Part shown: positions 26,638 to 34,715 of the stretch, piece after piece | Layout: every line of letters starts with the position of its first letter | How positions within the stretch are numbered: position 1 is the stretch's first letter | Origin: Spirosoma agri | GTDB taxonomy: Bacteria > Bacteroidota > Bacteroidia > Cytophagales > Spirosomataceae | Reading direction: 5' to 3' | Length of the DNA stretch: 64,000 nucleotides | Assembly (NCBI RefSeq): GCF_010747415.1 | Contig: NZ_JAAGNZ010000001.1 | Span: forward strand, 3,162,001 to 3,226,000 | Position numbers and translations under genes: made by a program | Notes under the pieces: generated by a model | Databases searched by the model: none | Told to the model about the DNA's origin: nothing | The model's input: the letters and a program-made list of their open reading frames with translations, nothing else

Positions 26638-27930
26638 TTATTTACCCCCCTTCAACTGCGCCAGAAGCCAGTTAGTCATCTTTTCTGTCTGCTCCGGATA
26701 GGTCCAGTGGCCTGTGTCCTTGTAGCTTGTATCCAGCTCTTTAGGGCCGGGAATTACGTTATAAGCGGCATACATGGATGTTGGCGGACAGACTTCATCG
26801 TTGAAGCCCCACGAATACCGACCGGGCACGTTCACGAGTCTGGCAAAATTGACCACGTCGTAGTAGCCCGTTGTTTTGATGCGATCCGGTTTGTTGTTAT
26901 ACGCCAGATCGTTGCCCGCAAACAGGTGCGGCCATCCGCCCGCACGACCGTTGAGATAACCGGTCACGTCGCTCAGCGCCGGGTAATAAGCCGTCAGCCA
27001 CTTGATGCGCGGGTCGAGACCAGCCGTGACAATGGAGAGGGCGCCCCCCTGACTACCCCCCGTAACCGCCAGATTCTGGCCATCGTATTGGGGGAAACCA
27101 GCCAGAAAATCGACCGCACGCACGCAGCCCAGATAGACCCGTTTGTAATAATAACGGTCGCGGTCGTCGAGGTTTGCCGCCGGGTAGCCGTTAAGTGGGC
27201 CACGGGCCAGATTTTCGTATACCACCGGAGCCATCGTGACCGGCACGCCATGAATACCGACTTCGAGCGTGATGAACCCTTTTTCCGCTTCGGCAATCAT
27301 GCCGTTGTATGGCCGGACACCCGCACCCGGCACGCGTAGAATAGCCGGATATTTACCTTCTTTTTTCGGCACGCATAGGATTCCGTAAAAGCGGGAGTTG
27401 TTGATATTCTGCAGATTCAGCTCGTAGACATTCGTTAGCTCCGTACAGCGGTCGGGCAGCAATGTCATGCGGGCATCGATGGGCACAGCCGCCAGATCAG
27501 CTTTTGCCTTGTCCCAGAACGCCTGAAAATCGGTGGGATTGGGCACCGTTGGTTTGATGGATTGTGGGTCAAACCCCGCCGTTGTCAGGCCCCGGTACTC
27601 CTTGCCATCCAGTTCAACGGTAGCGACACAACGCAGGAAACCCGCCGTTTTCATCGTGCCGGCATCCAGTGCCAGCGTACCGTCGCGCAAGGTTACCGTT
27701 TCCTTTTTGGTCGGCTCCATCTTTTCGGGGCCAATTTCATACCGAAGTTTTGCGTCTTTCAGCAGCACGTTGTTCCGGTAAACGGACACATTGACTTTGA
27801 CCGGCTCACCGATTTTATAGACCCAGTCGGCATGGTTGGGGGTAACGAGCACCTTAACGAGACGCTCGACTGGCTGGGCAGCGAGATCAGTGATGTAGAA
27901 AAGCCAGAGAAGACCTAGTAATCGTTTCAT
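26638..27930 (-). CDS. Secreted acetylxylan esterase / cephalosporin-C deacetylase-like hydrolase
   Basis: A 430-residue alpha/beta hydrolase with a signal peptide (LLGLLWLFYITDLAAQ). An N-terminal beta-sandwich-like part of about 110 residues precedes the AXE1-type domain. The nucleophile elbow is VTGGSQGGALS; the oxyanion region is AILRVPGAGVRPY and a C-terminal His lies in DTGHWTYPEQ. Such enzymes remove acetyl groups from xylan or related glycans outside the cytoplasm. The start is ATG. It is upstream of the dehydrogenase gene on the same strand, separated by a repeat hairpin. Confidence 0.88.
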   Translation of the reverse strand: MKRLLGLLWLFYITDLAAQPVERLVKVLVTPNHADWVYKIGEPVKVNVSVYRNNVLLKDAKLRYEIGPEKMEPTKKETVTLRDGTLALDAGTMKTAGFLRCVATVELDGKEYRGLTTAGFDPQSIKPTVPNPTDFQAFWDKAKADLAAVPIDARMTLLPDRCTELTNVYELNLQNINNSRFYGILCVPKKEGKYPAILRVPGAGVRPYNGMIAEAEKGFITLEVGIHGVPVTMAPVVYENLARGPLNGYPAANLDDRDRYYYKRVYLGCVRAVDFLAGFPQYDGQNLAVTGGSQGGALSIVTAGLDPRIKWLTAYYPALSDVTGYLNGRAGGWPHLFAGNDLAYNNKPDRIKTTGYYDVVNFARLVNVPGRYSWGFNDEVCPPTSMYAAYNVIPGPKELDTSYKDTGHWTYPEQTEKMTNWLLAQLKGGK

Positions 27931-28017
27931 GAATGAGGGCTAACCGTTTTCCGATAGAAGCTGATTCGGATTTTGGCCTACTCATCCCTGTTCGATAACA
28001 TTCATGCTCCTCACTCT

Positions 28018-28036
28018 GTAGCGCGGACGGTCGGCC
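28018..28036. repeat. Single REP-like unit
   Basis: GTAGCGCGGACGGTCGGCC is identical over 19 bases to the start of each arm of the 21347-21449 element, but has no mirrored partner here. It lies between the DUF4105 gene end and the acetylxylan esterase-like gene start. Confidence 0.65.
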
Positions 28037-28048
28037 CATAACTACTTC

Positions 28049-29278
28049 TCAGGCGACCCGCGCAGGGGTCTGATAGCCACGCCGGACCATCTGGATATTG
28101 ACGATGCAGCGGATAAGCAGTGTCAGCGGGAATACGACGTCGACGCCACCCGGCACGTTCGAGAGAACCATGCCGACGACGATCAACACCGCTACGATGC
28201 TAAAATAGGTTGTCCGGCGTCGGGCCGTAGCGTGGGCACTGGTAGCCCAGTAGATCAGGGGAAGATGGAGCGGCATCAGGTAAAACAGCGTCGGATTCCA
28301 GGCCGTAACACCATGATCGGTGCCCACCCACAACAGAAACAGGAACCAGCCAAAAAAACCAACGATACCAAATAGCCAGCGATCCACCCAGCGGTCTACC
28401 CGACCACTTTGGTAGCGACGTAGGGTAAATAAGGCAACCAGAATACCGAATAGCGTAAAGATGACATTCGGATCCAGAATGAAGGGTAGTTCGTGGGGGA
28501 ACGTCTTTGCCGCCTTGAACAGCGTCTGATCGCGGGCCACCAGTGGAACAACCTGACCATTAGCCAGTTTCAGGGTAGCATCTCCCAGCTGGTCATGCAC
28601 GTTTTCGGGCAGGTACATAGCGTGCCAGCCGTCGGTTTGTACATCGGAGGGATTACCGATCGCGAGGTTCATACCCACTTTGGCCCACGGTTTCTCGCCC
28701 AGATAATCGTTCATCCAGTCCCGGTACGACTTCCCGGTCATGCGCGACCGCGACGGAATCATCAGGCTGTCGCCACAGGCTTTGGCGATCACATCGCGGG
28801 GGCGGGTGGCGCAGTTGTCGTAGAAAAACTTGTACTGATAGGTTGCATTTTGCGGCAGCATGTTCGTTGTCAGCACGTCGAACAGGCGTTGCTTTTGACT
28901 CGGCGACAGGTTCAGTATCTGCTCCTGGATGGTGCGATTTTCAGCCTGATAGGCGTAGACCATCAGGTACATTTCATACGCGTCGATGTAATACGGGAGC
29001 GTTCCCCGCAGAAACTTCACGTAGAAGTTATTCTCCGAGAAACGAAATCCCCCCCACCCATAGGTTCGGTCGATATTGTGCATCGGGTCGTAGATCCGAA
29101 TGGCGGTATGTCCGAACACCGAATACAATTCCTCACCCGGCCCGAAGGTCAGCAGACTCACCTGCGACGAGGGCGAAAACGGCTGGGCAACGGACGATTG
29201 AGGACTTATGAAGGCGACGTAAAAAAACAGCAGAAAACTGCCGATTACTCGTTTGGCGATCCGGTTACTCGTCATCAT
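28049..29278 (-). CDS. DUF4105 membrane protein, possible lipoprotein N-acyltransferase (Lnb type)
   Basis: About 409 residues. The start is set at ATG 29278 (or 29275) because the residues before it are a Met/Thr/Lys-rich read-through of the rsmI tail. A signal/anchor (IGSFLLFFYVAFISPQS) leads to a periplasmic domain with the DUF4105 pieces LLTFGPGEELYSVFGHTAIRI, FYVKFLRGTLPYYI and FFYDNCATRPRD; the Cys and the His in GHTAIR are candidate catalytic residues. Four or five membrane helices fill the C-terminal third. As recalled, Bacteroides DUF4105 proteins were reported as a lipoprotein N-acyltransferase, Lnb; that role is inferred here. It overlaps the rsmI end. Confidence 0.85.
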   Translation of the reverse strand: MMTSNRIAKRVIGSFLLFFYVAFISPQSSVAQPFSPSSQVSLLTFGPGEELYSVFGHTAIRIYDPMHNIDRTYGWGGFRFSENNFYVKFLRGTLPYYIDAYEMYLMVYAYQAENRTIQEQILNLSPSQKQRLFDVLTTNMLPQNATYQYKFFYDNCATRPRDVIAKACGDSLMIPSRSRMTGKSYRDWMNDYLGEKPWAKVGMNLAIGNPSDVQTDGWHAMYLPENVHDQLGDATLKLANGQVVPLVARDQTLFKAAKTFPHELPFILDPNVIFTLFGILVALFTLRRYQSGRVDRWVDRWLFGIVGFFGWFLFLLWVGTDHGVTAWNPTLFYLMPLHLPLIYWATSAHATARRRTTYFSIVAVLIVVGMVLSNVPGGVDVVFPLTLLIRCIVNIQMVRRGYQTPARVA

Positions 29279-30008
29279 CTTCGTTCGCTTCGTTGTCATC
29301 CGCGTCATGGTCATACACTCGTTTGGCTTTCCCTTTGGCCGGTTCTTTTCCCTGAACGCAGACCACCAGTTCCCCTTTTATCGTTTTTTGGGCAAAATAC
29401 GCAATTAGTTCGGACAACGACCCGCGCGGATTTTCTTCAAACAGCTTGGTCAACTCCCGCGACACGCTGGCCGGGCGGTCCGGGCCGAACACATCCGCGA
29501 ACTGTTGCAGCGTTTTCAGCAACCGGTGGGGCGACTCGTAAAATACCATTGTCCGCTCTTCCCCGGCCAGTTCGGAAAGGCGCGTCTGCCGTCCTTTTTT
29601 ATGCGGTAAGAATCCTTCGAACGTAAAGCGGTCGTTAGGCAACCCCGAGTTCACCAGCGCCGGAACGAAAGCAGTGGGACCGGGCAGACACTCGACCGGA
29701 ATGTCGTGCTTAATGCATTCGCGGACCAGCAGAAACCCAGGATCGGAAATACCGGGTGTTCCCGCATCCGACACCAGCGCCAGTGTTTTCCCTTCTTTCA
29801 GTTGACTCACCAGCCGCTGCACGGTCTGGTGTTCGTTGAAAATATGGTAGCTGTGGAGCGGCTTACTGATATTTAGGTGACGGAGCAACACGCCCGATGT
29901 GCGCGTATCTTCGGCCAGAATAGCATCGACGCTTTGCAAAACCTTGATGGCCCGCAGCGTAATGTCGTCGAGGTTGCCGATTGGCGTCGGCACGAGGTAC
30001 AATTTCAT
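29265..30008 (-). CDS. rsmI: 16S rRNA (cytidine1402-2'-O)-methyltransferase
   Basis: A 247-residue RsmI. The SAM-dependent tetrapyrrole-methylase fold is seen in LYLVPTPIGNLDDITLRA, AEDTRTSGVLLRHL, LVSDAGTPGISDPG and LPGPTAFVPALVNSGLPNDRFTFEG (in part). It adds a 2'-O-methyl group to C1402 of 16S rRNA near the P site. The last 15 residues are an acidic tail rich in Asp, Glu and Asn that reads through the start region of the DUF4105 gene. The start is ATG. Confidence 0.95.
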   Translation of the reverse strand: MKLYLVPTPIGNLDDITLRAIKVLQSVDAILAEDTRTSGVLLRHLNISKPLHSYHIFNEHQTVQRLVSQLKEGKTLALVSDAGTPGISDPGFLLVRECIKHDIPVECLPGPTAFVPALVNSGLPNDRFTFEGFLPHKKGRQTRLSELAGEERTMVFYESPHRLLKTLQQFADVFGPDRPASVSRELTKLFEENPRGSLSELIAYFAQKTIKGELVVCVQGKEPAKGKAKRVYDHDADDNEANEDDDE

Positions 30009-30141
30009 GCCGCAAGTTAGCGCCCGTCACCTATTCCATCACAAAAACTTCGGGAAGCCGGATAGATTACGGCCAAATTAGCCTTATAAACGACACCGGG
30101 TCACCCGAATTCGCGAACTGATCTTTTCCCCAGACCTATCC

Positions 30142-32178
30142 ATGAAGTATCTTCTTCTTTCCTTACTGACCGCAACGACCGTCTTTGCGCAAACGCCACG
30201 AAAACCTTTGTACAGCAATAGCCGGGCTCCGCTGGCTCTTCAGAAATACGTAGAACTGCCGCTTGGTGCCATAAAACCCGATGGCTGGATTCGTCACCAA
30301 CTGGAGGTAATGCGCGATGGCGCGACGGGGCATCTGGACGAATACTATCCGAAGATCAGGGACGATAACGGCTGGCTGGGTGGTAAAGGCGATGGCTGGG
30401 AGGAAACACCCTATTGGCTCGATGGAGCGGTTCCGCTGGCGTACCTGCTAGACGATAAGACGCTGAAAGACAAGGTTCAGAAATACATAAACTGGAGTCT
30501 TGACCATCAACGACCGAATGGTTTTTTTGGCGCGTACACAAAAGCCGAACTGGCAAACGGCGGCAAGATGAAAGACTGCGCCGATGGTGAAGACTGGTGG
30601 CCCCGCATGGTAATGCTGAAGGTATTGCAGCAGTATTATTCGGCGACCCGTGATGCCCGCGTCATTCCGTTTATGACCCGCTACTTTACGTATCAGCACG
30701 AAAGTCTCAAGACCTGTCCGCTCAACAAGTGGTCGGAGTGGGCCGAATCGCGCGGGGGCGATAACATCATGGCGGTGTACTGGCTTTACAACCAGACGGG
30801 CGACAAATTCCTGCTCGATCTGGCCGACACCCTGTACAAACAGACGACCAACTGGACCGATCTGCTCGGTGGCCGCAACTGGGCAATCGGCGCAGCTGTG
30901 AACCAGACCAACCAGCGCTGGATGGACCGCCACGCGGTTAACGTGGGCATGGGCCTGAAACTCCCCGCCGAATATTACCGGGGCAAAAAAGAGGCAACGT
31001 ACCTCACCGCCGTAAAAACCGGCTTCAACGATCTGATGACGCTCCACGGTTTACCGCACGGCATGTTTTCGGGCGATGAGGACCTGCACGGCAACGAACC
31101 CACGCAGGGCGTCGAACTGTGCGCCATCGTTGAAACCATGTTCTCGCTGGAAGAAATCATCGGCGTCACGGGCGACCCGTGGTACATGGACGTCCTCGAA
31201 CGCATGACATTCAACGCATTACCGACCCAAACCACCGACGATTACCATTCCCGGCAGTATTTTCAGATTGCCAATCAGGTACAGATTTCACGGGGTGTGT
31301 ATGATTTTTCGCTGCCGTTCGACCGGGGGATGACCAATGTGTTTGGGCCGTATGCGGGGTACACCTGCTGCACCGCCAACATGCACCAGGGCTGGACGAA
31401 GTACGTATCGCATCTTTGGTACGCATCCGGTAACGGGCTGGCTGCACTGGAATACGCGCCGAACACAGTAACGGCCAACGTCGCCGATGGCACGACCGTA
31501 ACCATTCAGGAATCGACCAGCTACCCGTTTGACGATCAGATCAATTTTACAATCAGCCTTCCCAAACCCACCACATTCCCGCTTGCGTTACGGATACCGG
31601 GCTGGTGTACCGAAGCAACCATCCTCCTAAACGGTGCCAAACTTCGTTCGGACAAAGGCGGGCAGGTGGTTAGCCTGAACCGGGCCTGGAAAGACGGTGA
31701 TAAAGTAACGCTTCAACTACCGATGCAGGTCAGGACCTCCAACTGGGCCAAGAACTCACGCACCATCGAGCGGGGGCCCTTGGTGTATGCCCTGAAAGTG
31801 GAGTCCGACATCACTGAAAAGTCGATCAAAGAAGAGGGTAATTACTACGAGTATCAGCCAAAATCATCGGGGCAAGGCGGGCAATGGAATTACGGGCTAC
31901 CCAAGGCTCTGGTCACCGATCCGGTGAAGAACACAACCGTAAGCCTGAAACCCATCTCCGCTAATTTTGTCTGGAACGAAGCCAATGCGCCCATTGAAAT
32001 CAAAACCACCGGGCGGCAGATTCCGAGCTGGAAAATCGTGGAGGGAGTAGCCCGGCAACCCGTTACGCCACGCGATGGTGTTTATAAGGGCGAAGTCAGT
32101 GACAAGCCCGAAACAATCACGCTCATTCCCTACGGCTGTACCAAGCTGCGCATTGTCGCGTTTCCGGTGGTCCCTTAG
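30142..32178 (+). CDS. Secreted GH127-type glycoside hydrolase (beta-L-arabinofuranosidase-like)
   Basis: A 678-residue protein with signal peptide MKYLLLSLLTATTVFAQ. The long alpha/alpha-barrel region fits the DUF1680/GH127 family: WLGGKGDGWEETPYWLDG, GVELCAIVETMFSLEE and the paired cysteines in AGYTCCTANMHQGW. In GH127, a Zn-bound Cys is the nucleophile and a nearby Glu and Cys pair hold the metal; corresponding residues are present. It probably releases L-arabinofuranose or a related sugar from plant polysaccharides in the periplasm. GH146 or a sister family is possible. The start is ATG. The converging membrane protein gene overlaps its end by 4 bp. Confidence 0.85.
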   Translation: MKYLLLSLLTATTVFAQTPRKPLYSNSRAPLALQKYVELPLGAIKPDGWIRHQLEVMRDGATGHLDEYYPKIRDDNGWLGGKGDGWEETPYWLDGAVPLAYLLDDKTLKDKVQKYINWSLDHQRPNGFFGAYTKAELANGGKMKDCADGEDWWPRMVMLKVLQQYYSATRDARVIPFMTRYFTYQHESLKTCPLNKWSEWAESRGGDNIMAVYWLYNQTGDKFLLDLADTLYKQTTNWTDLLGGRNWAIGAAVNQTNQRWMDRHAVNVGMGLKLPAEYYRGKKEATYLTAVKTGFNDLMTLHGLPHGMFSGDEDLHGNEPTQGVELCAIVETMFSLEEIIGVTGDPWYMDVLERMTFNALPTQTTDDYHSRQYFQIANQVQISRGVYDFSLPFDRGMTNVFGPYAGYTCCTANMHQGWTKYVSHLWYASGNGLAALEYAPNTVTANVADGTTVTIQESTSYPFDDQINFTISLPKPTTFPLALRIPGWCTEATILLNGAKLRSDKGGQVVSLNRAWKDGDKVTLQLPMQVRTSNWAKNSRTIERGPLVYALKVESDITEKSIKEEGNYYEYQPKSSGQGGQWNYGLPKALVTDPVKNTTVSLKPISANFVWNEANAPIEIKTTGRQIPSWKIVEGVARQPVTPRDGVYKGEVSDKPETITLIPYGCTKLRIVAFPVVP

Positions 32179-33704
32179 CGCGGTTGTACTATTGTGGTGC
32201 GTCCCTCCCATTTGTACAACCAGCCAGACAGCCAATGCATCAACGTGGTTGTGCCGAGGTAAGCATACATCAGAAAAAGTAATTTGAAAAAGCCCCGCCG
32301 AAAGGTGAACGCAATGTTGGCCCCATCGACGTGCAGAATCATGAAGCCGAACAGAACATAAATACCGACAAGCCAGCCCAGGAACATCAACCCGCGTTTA
32401 TCCCGGAAAACAAGGAGATTCAGACTGGTCACAACCAGAAAGACCGGAACGGCATAATGCCAGTAGTCAGCGTTGAAAACGACCTGCTTATTCATACCGG
32501 CAAAGACAGCCATGAGTGTAGTCCAGTAGCCGTCTGACAGCCCATGAAATACGCCGAGCCTGGCATGAGGTGGCAAGGGGACGTACCCACGTAGGAAACC
32601 GTAATTCCAGAACAGGACCGGTATCAGGCAAACTAATGAATAACCAGATGCCAGCATAAATCCCTTCACTAGCGTTCTGCCGGTTTTTCTGGCTCGTATG
32701 TCGTATCTTGGAAATCGGTCATCAGGGTCAACGTGTTTAGAGTTACCGGTTCGATTTATCCGTATGCCGTATCTCCAAGATACGGCATACGGATAAATCG
32801 AACCGGCAGAACAGGCCAGTACAACCAGCGATCCAATGGGCACAAAAAAGATCGTTTCGGTACGGGTCCAGCAGGCGATGGCCAGTAATAACGCGCTCCC
32901 AACCAACGCCCCCGGTCGATCCGATTCGACGTAGCGATACAGCAACAGTACGCCCGCTACAAAAAATGCCGCATTGGCCCAATCCGTCTGCACCAGAAAC
33001 GTGTAGGCGAACAGTTCGGGCGTACAAGCCAATAGCGTCATCAGCGTACCGGCTACCATCGGGTGTATTCGCTCGCGAAGCTCGGCGTACAGGAACAGGC
33101 CGAAGCTGATGACCAGCCCGGTAAGCCAGATCTTTCCGAACATAAATGGACCAGCATCCTGAGCCGCCAACAGGTAGATAAGTTGCTGCATAGCGGTGAA
33201 CGGCGCGTAGAACGGCTGATTGCTAAACACCGACACCGATGGCAAATGCTCCGTAAACACCGATGAGGCCAGCGTGTGCTCGCTGACGGCAAACGTAGCG
33301 ACGAGATCGGGGCCCACAATCATGTCGAAGGGTGTATTCGGAAACCACGCGCATTTCCAGGCACTGATGACCAACAAATAGCTCCAGAAGCCCAGAAAGG
33401 GTAGTTCATAGAGTCGCAACGACAGGTGTTGCCAGCTAAATACTCGGCGTAGATAGCCGCCCTGCCCACGCAATAACACCAGCGATACGACCGCCATCAA
33501 TCCCAGGCCAGTAAACACAGGGGTTCGGGCAATGGGGAGATGCGCAAACTCGATCACGAACGGCAATACCGAACTAACTCCCTGACCGACCAACGTGGAT
33601 AGACCGATCAGACTCAACCCGTTCGTAACGCATCGTAGTCGGGTACAAATTCCAAACCCGATCAGGAACTGAGCACTGATCACGAAAGCCAGCGATAAAC
33701 TCAT
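32175..33704 (-). CDS. Polytopic membrane protein, GT-C glycosyltransferase-like, with in-frame palindromic insert
   Basis: A 509-residue protein with about ten or more hydrophobic helices. GT-C style features are the first periplasmic loop after helix 1 and the motif ACWTRTETIFFVPIG, similar to loops in mannosyl- and other lipid-linked sugar transferases, but no family was firmly recognised. Around residues 300-342 the helices are broken by a polar stretch (YGIRINRTGN ... RYDIRARKTGR) encoded by the repeat cluster at 32680-32806. The frame stays open through it. The start ATG overlaps the stop of the upstream 193-residue gene by 4 bp, so they form one transcript. Confidence 0.78.
   Translation of the reverse strand: MSLSLAFVISAQFLIGFGICTRLRCVTNGLSLIGLSTLVGQGVSSVLPFVIEFAHLPIARTPVFTGLGLMAVVSLVLLRGQGGYLRRVFSWQHLSLRLYELPFLGFWSYLLVISAWKCAWFPNTPFDMIVGPDLVATFAVSEHTLASSVFTEHLPSVSVFSNQPFYAPFTAMQQLIYLLAAQDAGPFMFGKIWLTGLVISFGLFLYAELRERIHPMVAGTLMTLLACTPELFAYTFLVQTDWANAAFFVAGVLLLYRYVESDRPGALVGSALLLAIACWTRTETIFFVPIGSLVVLACSAGSIYPYAVSWRYGIRINRTGNSKHVDPDDRFPRYDIRARKTGRTLVKGFMLASGYSLVCLIPVLFWNYGFLRGYVPLPPHARLGVFHGLSDGYWTTLMAVFAGMNKQVVFNADYWHYAVPVFLVVTSLNLLVFRDKRGLMFLGWLVGIYVLFGFMILHVDGANIAFTFRRGFFKLLFLMYAYLGTTTLMHWLSGWLYKWEGRTTIVQPR
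32680..32806. repeat. Repeat cluster with perfect palindrome inside a coding frame
   Basis: Three copies of a unit of about 28 bp. Copies at 32746-32773 and 32779-32806 form a perfect inverted repeat with a 5-base loop (TCCAA). A diverged direct copy starts 66 bp away, at 32680-32708. The shared core on the minus strand is AGATACGGCATACG / AGATACGACATACG followed by AAACCGG or GAACCGG. The spacing of 66 bp is 22 codons, so the protein shows repeated RYGIRINRTG and RYDIRARKTG. It behaves like a protein-tolerated palindromic element. Confidence 0.85.
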
Positions 33705-34282
33705 TTTTGGGAATAATAATATCGTCGGGCCTGTTCGGGAGTATAGGCAAAAAATTGGGGGTCGTATTTCCGGAATTCAGTGAACACGGCCTGCCGGTTT
33801 TCAGCGGTAAGTCTGAGCAAAACCAGTTGCTTATTTTGAACCCAAAACGTATGAGTCGCCCAATGCCAGGTTGTGTCAGGGCCGGTCATGTCGAGCAGGT
33901 GAACCGCCTTTCCCAGATGATAATACAAAACGCTGGGGTATAGCCAGACGTACCCATCCGCAGCGCCCAGCTTATAGGCATTTCGGATAAGGTAGCGCTG
34001 TGGCGGAATCAGAAAGTAATCGGTGGGCTTGACGTGCTGTTTGATGAGCGTCGTATAGGTGTAAGCGGTTTTATAGCCTTCCCGCTCCCGGCTTTGCCGG
34101 TCGGTCGTTCCACCCAGGCGCTGGCGCTGCCCATAAAAGCGGGCAACTGTTCCGGTTAGCCAGTCGTTGTTTTCAGGTAGTTCAACGATCAGCCACACCA
34201 GCAGACAGCTCACCGCCAGATAAACGAACTGCATGACCCAAACCCGACGACCCAACGGAGCCGAGACGCCTACTTTCTCCAT
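33701..34282 (-). CDS. Uncharacterised membrane-anchored protein
   Basis: A 193-residue protein with one N-terminal membrane helix (FVYLAVSCLLVWLIVEL) and a soluble remainder, likely outside the cytoplasm. No family was recognised. Aromatic-rich segments (DYFLIPPQRYLIRN; YVWLYPSVLYYHLG; TTWHWATHTFWVQNK) resemble the C-terminal soluble part often found on GT-C membrane glycosyltransferases, which suits its 4-bp overlap with the downstream GT-C-like gene. The two may form a split two-part enzyme. That link is inference. Confidence 0.7.
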   Translation of the reverse strand: MEKVGVSAPLGRRVWVMQFVYLAVSCLLVWLIVELPENNDWLTGTVARFYGQRQRLGGTTDRQSREREGYKTAYTYTTLIKQHVKPTDYFLIPPQRYLIRNAYKLGAADGYVWLYPSVLYYHLGKAVHLLDMTGPDTTWHWATHTFWVQNKQLVLLRLTAENRQAVFTEFRKYDPQFFAYTPEQARRYYYSQK

Positions 34283-34389
34283 AGCCTTGCGCGCAGAAGG
34301 GCATGTCGATATGATGGTATTGGCCGTGAAAACCCACGATCATCACCTCGCTTCTGTGCACGAATCGGTAAAAGTAAGCGCAGAAAGCG

Positions 34390-34635
34390 TTACCCGGCTT
34401 CGCCCACGCTCAATTTATCGATTGCCGCAGCCAGTTTCCGGTCTTTTTCGGTCACGGTATTGCCCGCATCGTGCGTAGCCAATTTGATGGTCACCTTGTT
34501 ATAAACGTTCGACCACCACGGATGATGGTCCATCTTCTCGGCGATGAGCGCCACACGGGTCATAAACGCAAAGGCCTCCGAAAAGTCGGTAAAGGTAAAA
34601 TCGCGCGTGAGTTGGTTGTCCTGTTCGGTCCACAT
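34390..34635 (-). CDS. phhB: 4a-hydroxytetrahydrobiopterin dehydratase (pterin carbinolamine dehydratase)
   Basis: An 81-residue PCD/DCoH-type protein, slightly short for the family. The active-site signature is [17 protein letters not shown], with the paired His and the WWSNVYN stretch typical of the family, then [10 protein letters not shown] where the third His lies. It dehydrates the 4a-hydroxy-pterin made by aromatic amino acid hydroxylases. No hydroxylase is adjacent. The start is ATG. It is a single gene between the GT-C-like pair and the Bat-type operon. Confidence 0.92.
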   Translation of the reverse strand: MWTEQDNQLTRDFTFTDFSEAFAFMTRVALIAEKMDHHPWWSNVYNKVTIKLATHDAGNTVTEKDRKLAAAIDKLSVGEAG

Positions 34636-34715
34636 AGCGTTCGGGTTTATCGATAAGTCTCCTGATTCGGGCTTCCATTGATTTCACAGGAACTTCCCAC
34701 CGTATAAACGCTAAA

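Noticed and set aside
28493-29626. Open frame of 377 codons on the plus strand
   Set aside because: It runs antisense to the DUF4105 and rsmI genes, both with clear family motifs.
32175-33704. Frameshift or assembly error at the repeat-bearing membrane protein
   Set aside because: The frame stays open on both sides, hydrophobic helices resume after the repeat, and the 66-bp spacing keeps phase.
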